Of a stretch of DNA of 60,105 bases, positions 57,902-60,105 are shown in pieces (positions within the stretch are counted from its first letter, which is position 1; the number at the start of each line of letters is the position of its first letter). The stretch covers positions 1 to 60,105 of the forward strand of contig JAFLDB010000015.1 of the NCBI GenBank assembly GCA_017302615.1. Direction: 5' to 3'. The notes beneath the pieces were generated by a model. It was not told the DNA's origin. It saw only the letters and a list, made by a program, of their open reading frames with translations, and searched no databases. The stretch is from Sphingomonadales bacterium. Lineage in GTDB: Bacteria > Pseudomonadota > Alphaproteobacteria > Sphingomonadales > Sphingomonadaceae. The translations under genes were made by a program, and so were the position numbers.

Positions 57902-60105
57902 CACAGCGTCCGTTCGCGCTCCTCGACCTCGAACAGTTCGAGCATGTCACCGGCCCGCACATCGTTGGTATCGGCCAGCACAACACCGCATTCGAGACCG
58001 GCGCGGACTTCCGGAACGTCGTCCTTGAAGCGGCGGAGCGATGCGATGGTGGTCTTGGAGATGATGACATCCTGCCGGGTAAGACGGGCGTTGATGCCCT
58101 TCTTGATGAAGCCTTCCAGCACCAGCAGACCGGCGGCCTTGTCGCGCTTGCCGGCCGGGAACACTTCCTTGACCTCGGCGCGGCCGACCACGTTTTCGAT
58201 TCGCTCCGGCCCCCAGATCCCGGCCATTTCCTTCGCGACGTCGTCAGTCAGGTGATAGATTACGTCGAAGTACTTCATCCGCACCTTGTTGCGCTCGATC
58301 ATCTCGCGCGCCTTGGCGTTGGGACGGACATGGAAGCCAATGATCGGTGCGCCCGAAGCGGCTGCCAGGCTGACGTCGCTTTCGGTGATCGCCCCCACGC
58401 CGGACTGCAGGATCTTGACCTTGATCTCGTCGTTGGAAAGCTTGTTGAGCGCATTGACGATCGCTTCGGTCGAACCCTGCACGTCGCTCTTCACCACCAC
58501 CGGATATTCGATCACGTCCGCCTTGGCCTTGAGCGCCGAGAACATCGTGTCGAGGCTGGCAGGGGCCTGAGTGGTACGCTTGGCCGTGGCGCGTTCCTGG
58601 CGGAATGCGGCGACCTCGCGGGCCCGGGCCTCGCTTTCGACCACGGTCAGGGTGTCTCCGGCCATCGGCACGCCGCCGATGCCCAGGACTTCGACCGGCA
58701 GCGCCGGGGGGGCCACCTTGATCTGGCGGCCCTTGTCATCCAGCATCGCGCGAACGCGGCCGGAATGGGTGCCGACCACCAGGACGTCGCCTACCTTCAG
58801 CGTGCCACGGTTGATCAGCACAGTCGCCAGCGGGCCCTTGCCCTTGTCGAGCTTGGCTTCGATCACGGTCGCCTCGGCAGCGCGGTCCGGGTTGGCCTTC
58901 AGTTCCATCAGTTCAGCCTGAAGCAGGATCTTCTCGATCAGGTTGTCGAGCCCCGCCCCGGTCTTGGCCGAAACTTCGACATCCTGCACATCACCGCTCA
59001 TCGCCTCGACGATCACTTCGTGCTCCAGCAGGCGCTCGCGGATCTTCTGCGGGTTGAACTCGGGCTTGTCGCTCTTGGTGATCGCCACGATCATCGGCAC
59101 GCCTGCCGCCTTGGTGTGGTTGATCGCCTCGATCGTCTGCGGCATCAGCCCGTCGTCGCCGGCCACCACCAGGATCACGATATCGGTCACATTGGCGCCG
59201 CGCTGGCGCATTTCAGTGAAGGCTTCGTGGCCCGGGGTATCCAGGAACGTGATCAGTTCGCCGCCCTTGGTCTTGATCTGATAGGCGCCGATGTGCTGCG
59301 TGATGCCGCCGGCTTCGCCCTTGACCACATCGGTGCCGCGCAGCGCGTCAAGCAGGCTGGTCTTGCCGTGATCGACGTGGCCCATGATGGTCACCACCGG
59401 CGGCCGCGGCTTCAGCGTTTCGGGTGCATCGACATCCTCGGTCGTGTCGATATCGACATCGCTTTCCGAAACGCGCTGCACGTTGTGGCCGAATTCCTCG
59501 ACCAGCAGTTCGGCAGTGTCGGCATCGATGGTCTGGTTGACGGTGACCATCATGCCCAGCTTGAACAGCGCCTTGACCAGGTCCGCGCCCTTTTCGGCCA
59601 TGCGGTTGGCCAGTTCCTGCACGGTGATCGCTTCCGGAACGATCACGTCGCGGACCTGCTTTTCACGCGGCTGGCTGTGGCCCGAGAACTGGGCCCGGCG
59701 TTCCTTCTCGCGCGCCCGCTTCAGCGCGGCGAGGCTGCGGGCGCGGGCGCCCTCGTCCTCGTTGAGCGCGCGGGTGACGGTCAGCTTGCCGGCGTGGCGA
59801 CGCTCGCCCCCGCCCGACTTGTCGCGCGACTGGGCCGGCTTCTTGGCCGCCGGTTCGGGACGCTTGACCGGCGAAGCGACCGGAGTGAAGCGGCGCGGTG
59901 CCGGGGCGCTGGCCTCGGCCCCGCTTTCGGTCTCGGCCTCGGCTTCCGGTGCAGGGGCCGGCTCCTCGGTCACCGGGGCAGCAGGCTCGGCCGCCTTGGC
60001 GGCTGCTTCGGCCTCGGCCTTGCGGTTTTCCTCGGCGCGGCGCTTTTCCTCTTCCAGGGCGCGCAGACGCTCTTCCTGCTCGCGGCGGGTCTGTTCCTCA
60101 AGCAG
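57901..60105 (-). CDS. infB: Translation initiation factor IF-2 (5' end beyond the window)
   Basis: 735 codons are visible and the frame is open to the right edge, so the N-terminus is missing. The N-terminal part in view is an acidic/basic low-complexity coiled region (EEQTRREQEERLRALEEE) with a Pro/Ala/Glu stretch. Then come the IF2-N motif VQELANRMAEKGADLVK and the G domain: G1 GHVDHGKTSLLDAL, G3 DTPGHEAF, G4 ITKSDKPE. The C-terminal domains end in LFEVEERERTL. IF-2 places initiator tRNA on the 30S subunit. Confidence 0.98.
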   Translation of the reverse strand: MLEEQTRREQEERLRALEEEKRRAEENRKAEAEAAAKAAEPAAPVTEEPAPAPEAEAETESGAEASAPAPRRFTPVASPVKRPEPAAKKPAQSRDKSGGGERRHAGKLTVTRALNEDEGARARSLAALKRAREKERRAQFSGHSQPREKQVRDVIVPEAITVQELANRMAEKGADLVKALFKLGMMVTVNQTIDADTAELLVEEFGHNVQRVSESDVDIDTTEDVDAPETLKPRPPVVTIMGHVDHGKTSLLDALRGTDVVKGEAGGITQHIGAYQIKTKGGELITFLDTPGHEAFTEMRQRGANVTDIVILVVAGDDGLMPQTIEAINHTKAAGVPMIVAITKSDKPEFNPQKIRERLLEHEVIVEAMSGDVQDVEVSAKTGAGLDNLIEKILLQAELMELKANPDRAAEATVIEAKLDKGKGPLATVLINRGTLKVGDVLVVGTHSGRVRAMLDDKGRQIKVAPPALPVEVLGIGGVPMAGDTLTVVESEARAREVAAFRQERATAKRTTQAPASLDTMFSALKAKADVIEYPVVVKSDVQGSTEAIVNALNKLSNDEIKVKILQSGVGAITESDVSLAAASGAPIIGFHVRPNAKAREMIERNKVRMKYFDVIYHLTDDVAKEMAGIWGPERIENVVGRAEVKEVFPAGKRDKAAGLLVLEGFIKKGINARLTRQDVIISKTTIASLRRFKDDVPEVRAGLECGVVLADTNDVRAGDMLELFEVEERERTL

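Overview
The window is GC-rich, densely packed, single-chromosome-type bacterial DNA. A GcrA cell-cycle regulator, an alphaproteobacterial HspQ, an mdh/sucD/sucA/sucB/lpd TCA cluster, many TonB/DcaP-type outer-membrane proteins and abundant palindromic intergenic repeats point to Alphaproteobacteria, most likely order Sphingomonadales. The genus cannot be fixed from the sequence alone. No phage, insertion sequence, CRISPR array or rRNA was seen; there is one tRNA gene, tRNA-Ser(CGA).

Layout. 1-2.7 kb: a cobalamin riboswitch controls btuB and a coupled BtuF-like lipoprotein (minus strand). 2.8-4.4 kb: a SleB-type cell-wall hydrolase and a small hypothetical gene. 4.7-14.6 kb: mdh, three translationally coupled small secreted proteins of unknown function, sucD, sucA, sucB, lpd and a PepSY protein, with no sucC. 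14.6-17.8 kb: amidase, TRIC-type channel, and a ferredoxin-reductase-like flavoprotein. 17.9-25.1 kb: a probable 2-hydroxyacid/acyl-CoA catabolic block (ThDP enzyme, FMN 2-hydroxyacid dehydrogenase, crotonase, GlcD-type flavoprotein, thiolase, nitronate monooxygenase-like protein). 25.2-28.4 kb: a MarR-EmrA-EmrB efflux operon with a palindromic operator.

28.4-39.6 kb is a carboxylate uptake and activation region. A minus-strand set (DcaP-like porin, MHS-family symporter with a large extra domain, PrpE-like ligase) diverges from acs-crbR. The SLC5/histidine-kinase hybrid CrbS converges on crbR. 39.7-41.6 kb: lrp/ald divergent pair and tRNA-Ser. 41.7-48.6 kb: hspQ (probably leaderless), thioesterase/ABC permease pair, gcrA, a diguanylate cyclase, and a DUF3142 lipoprotein coupled to a large secreted repeat protein. 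48.7-60.1 kb: the translation/RNA cluster pnp-rpsO-truB and rbfA-infB, interrupted by a lipoprotein, site-2 protease, tdk, AbgT transporter, YceI, DUF1697 and PaaI-like genes.

The most unusual item is in truB: a palindromic repeat of about 149 bp sits inside the coding sequence and is read through in frame. It adds about 50 residues to a loop of the pseudouridine synthase, in the manner of Rickettsia palindromic elements. The second is the run of three coupled secreted proteins placed between mdh and sucD.
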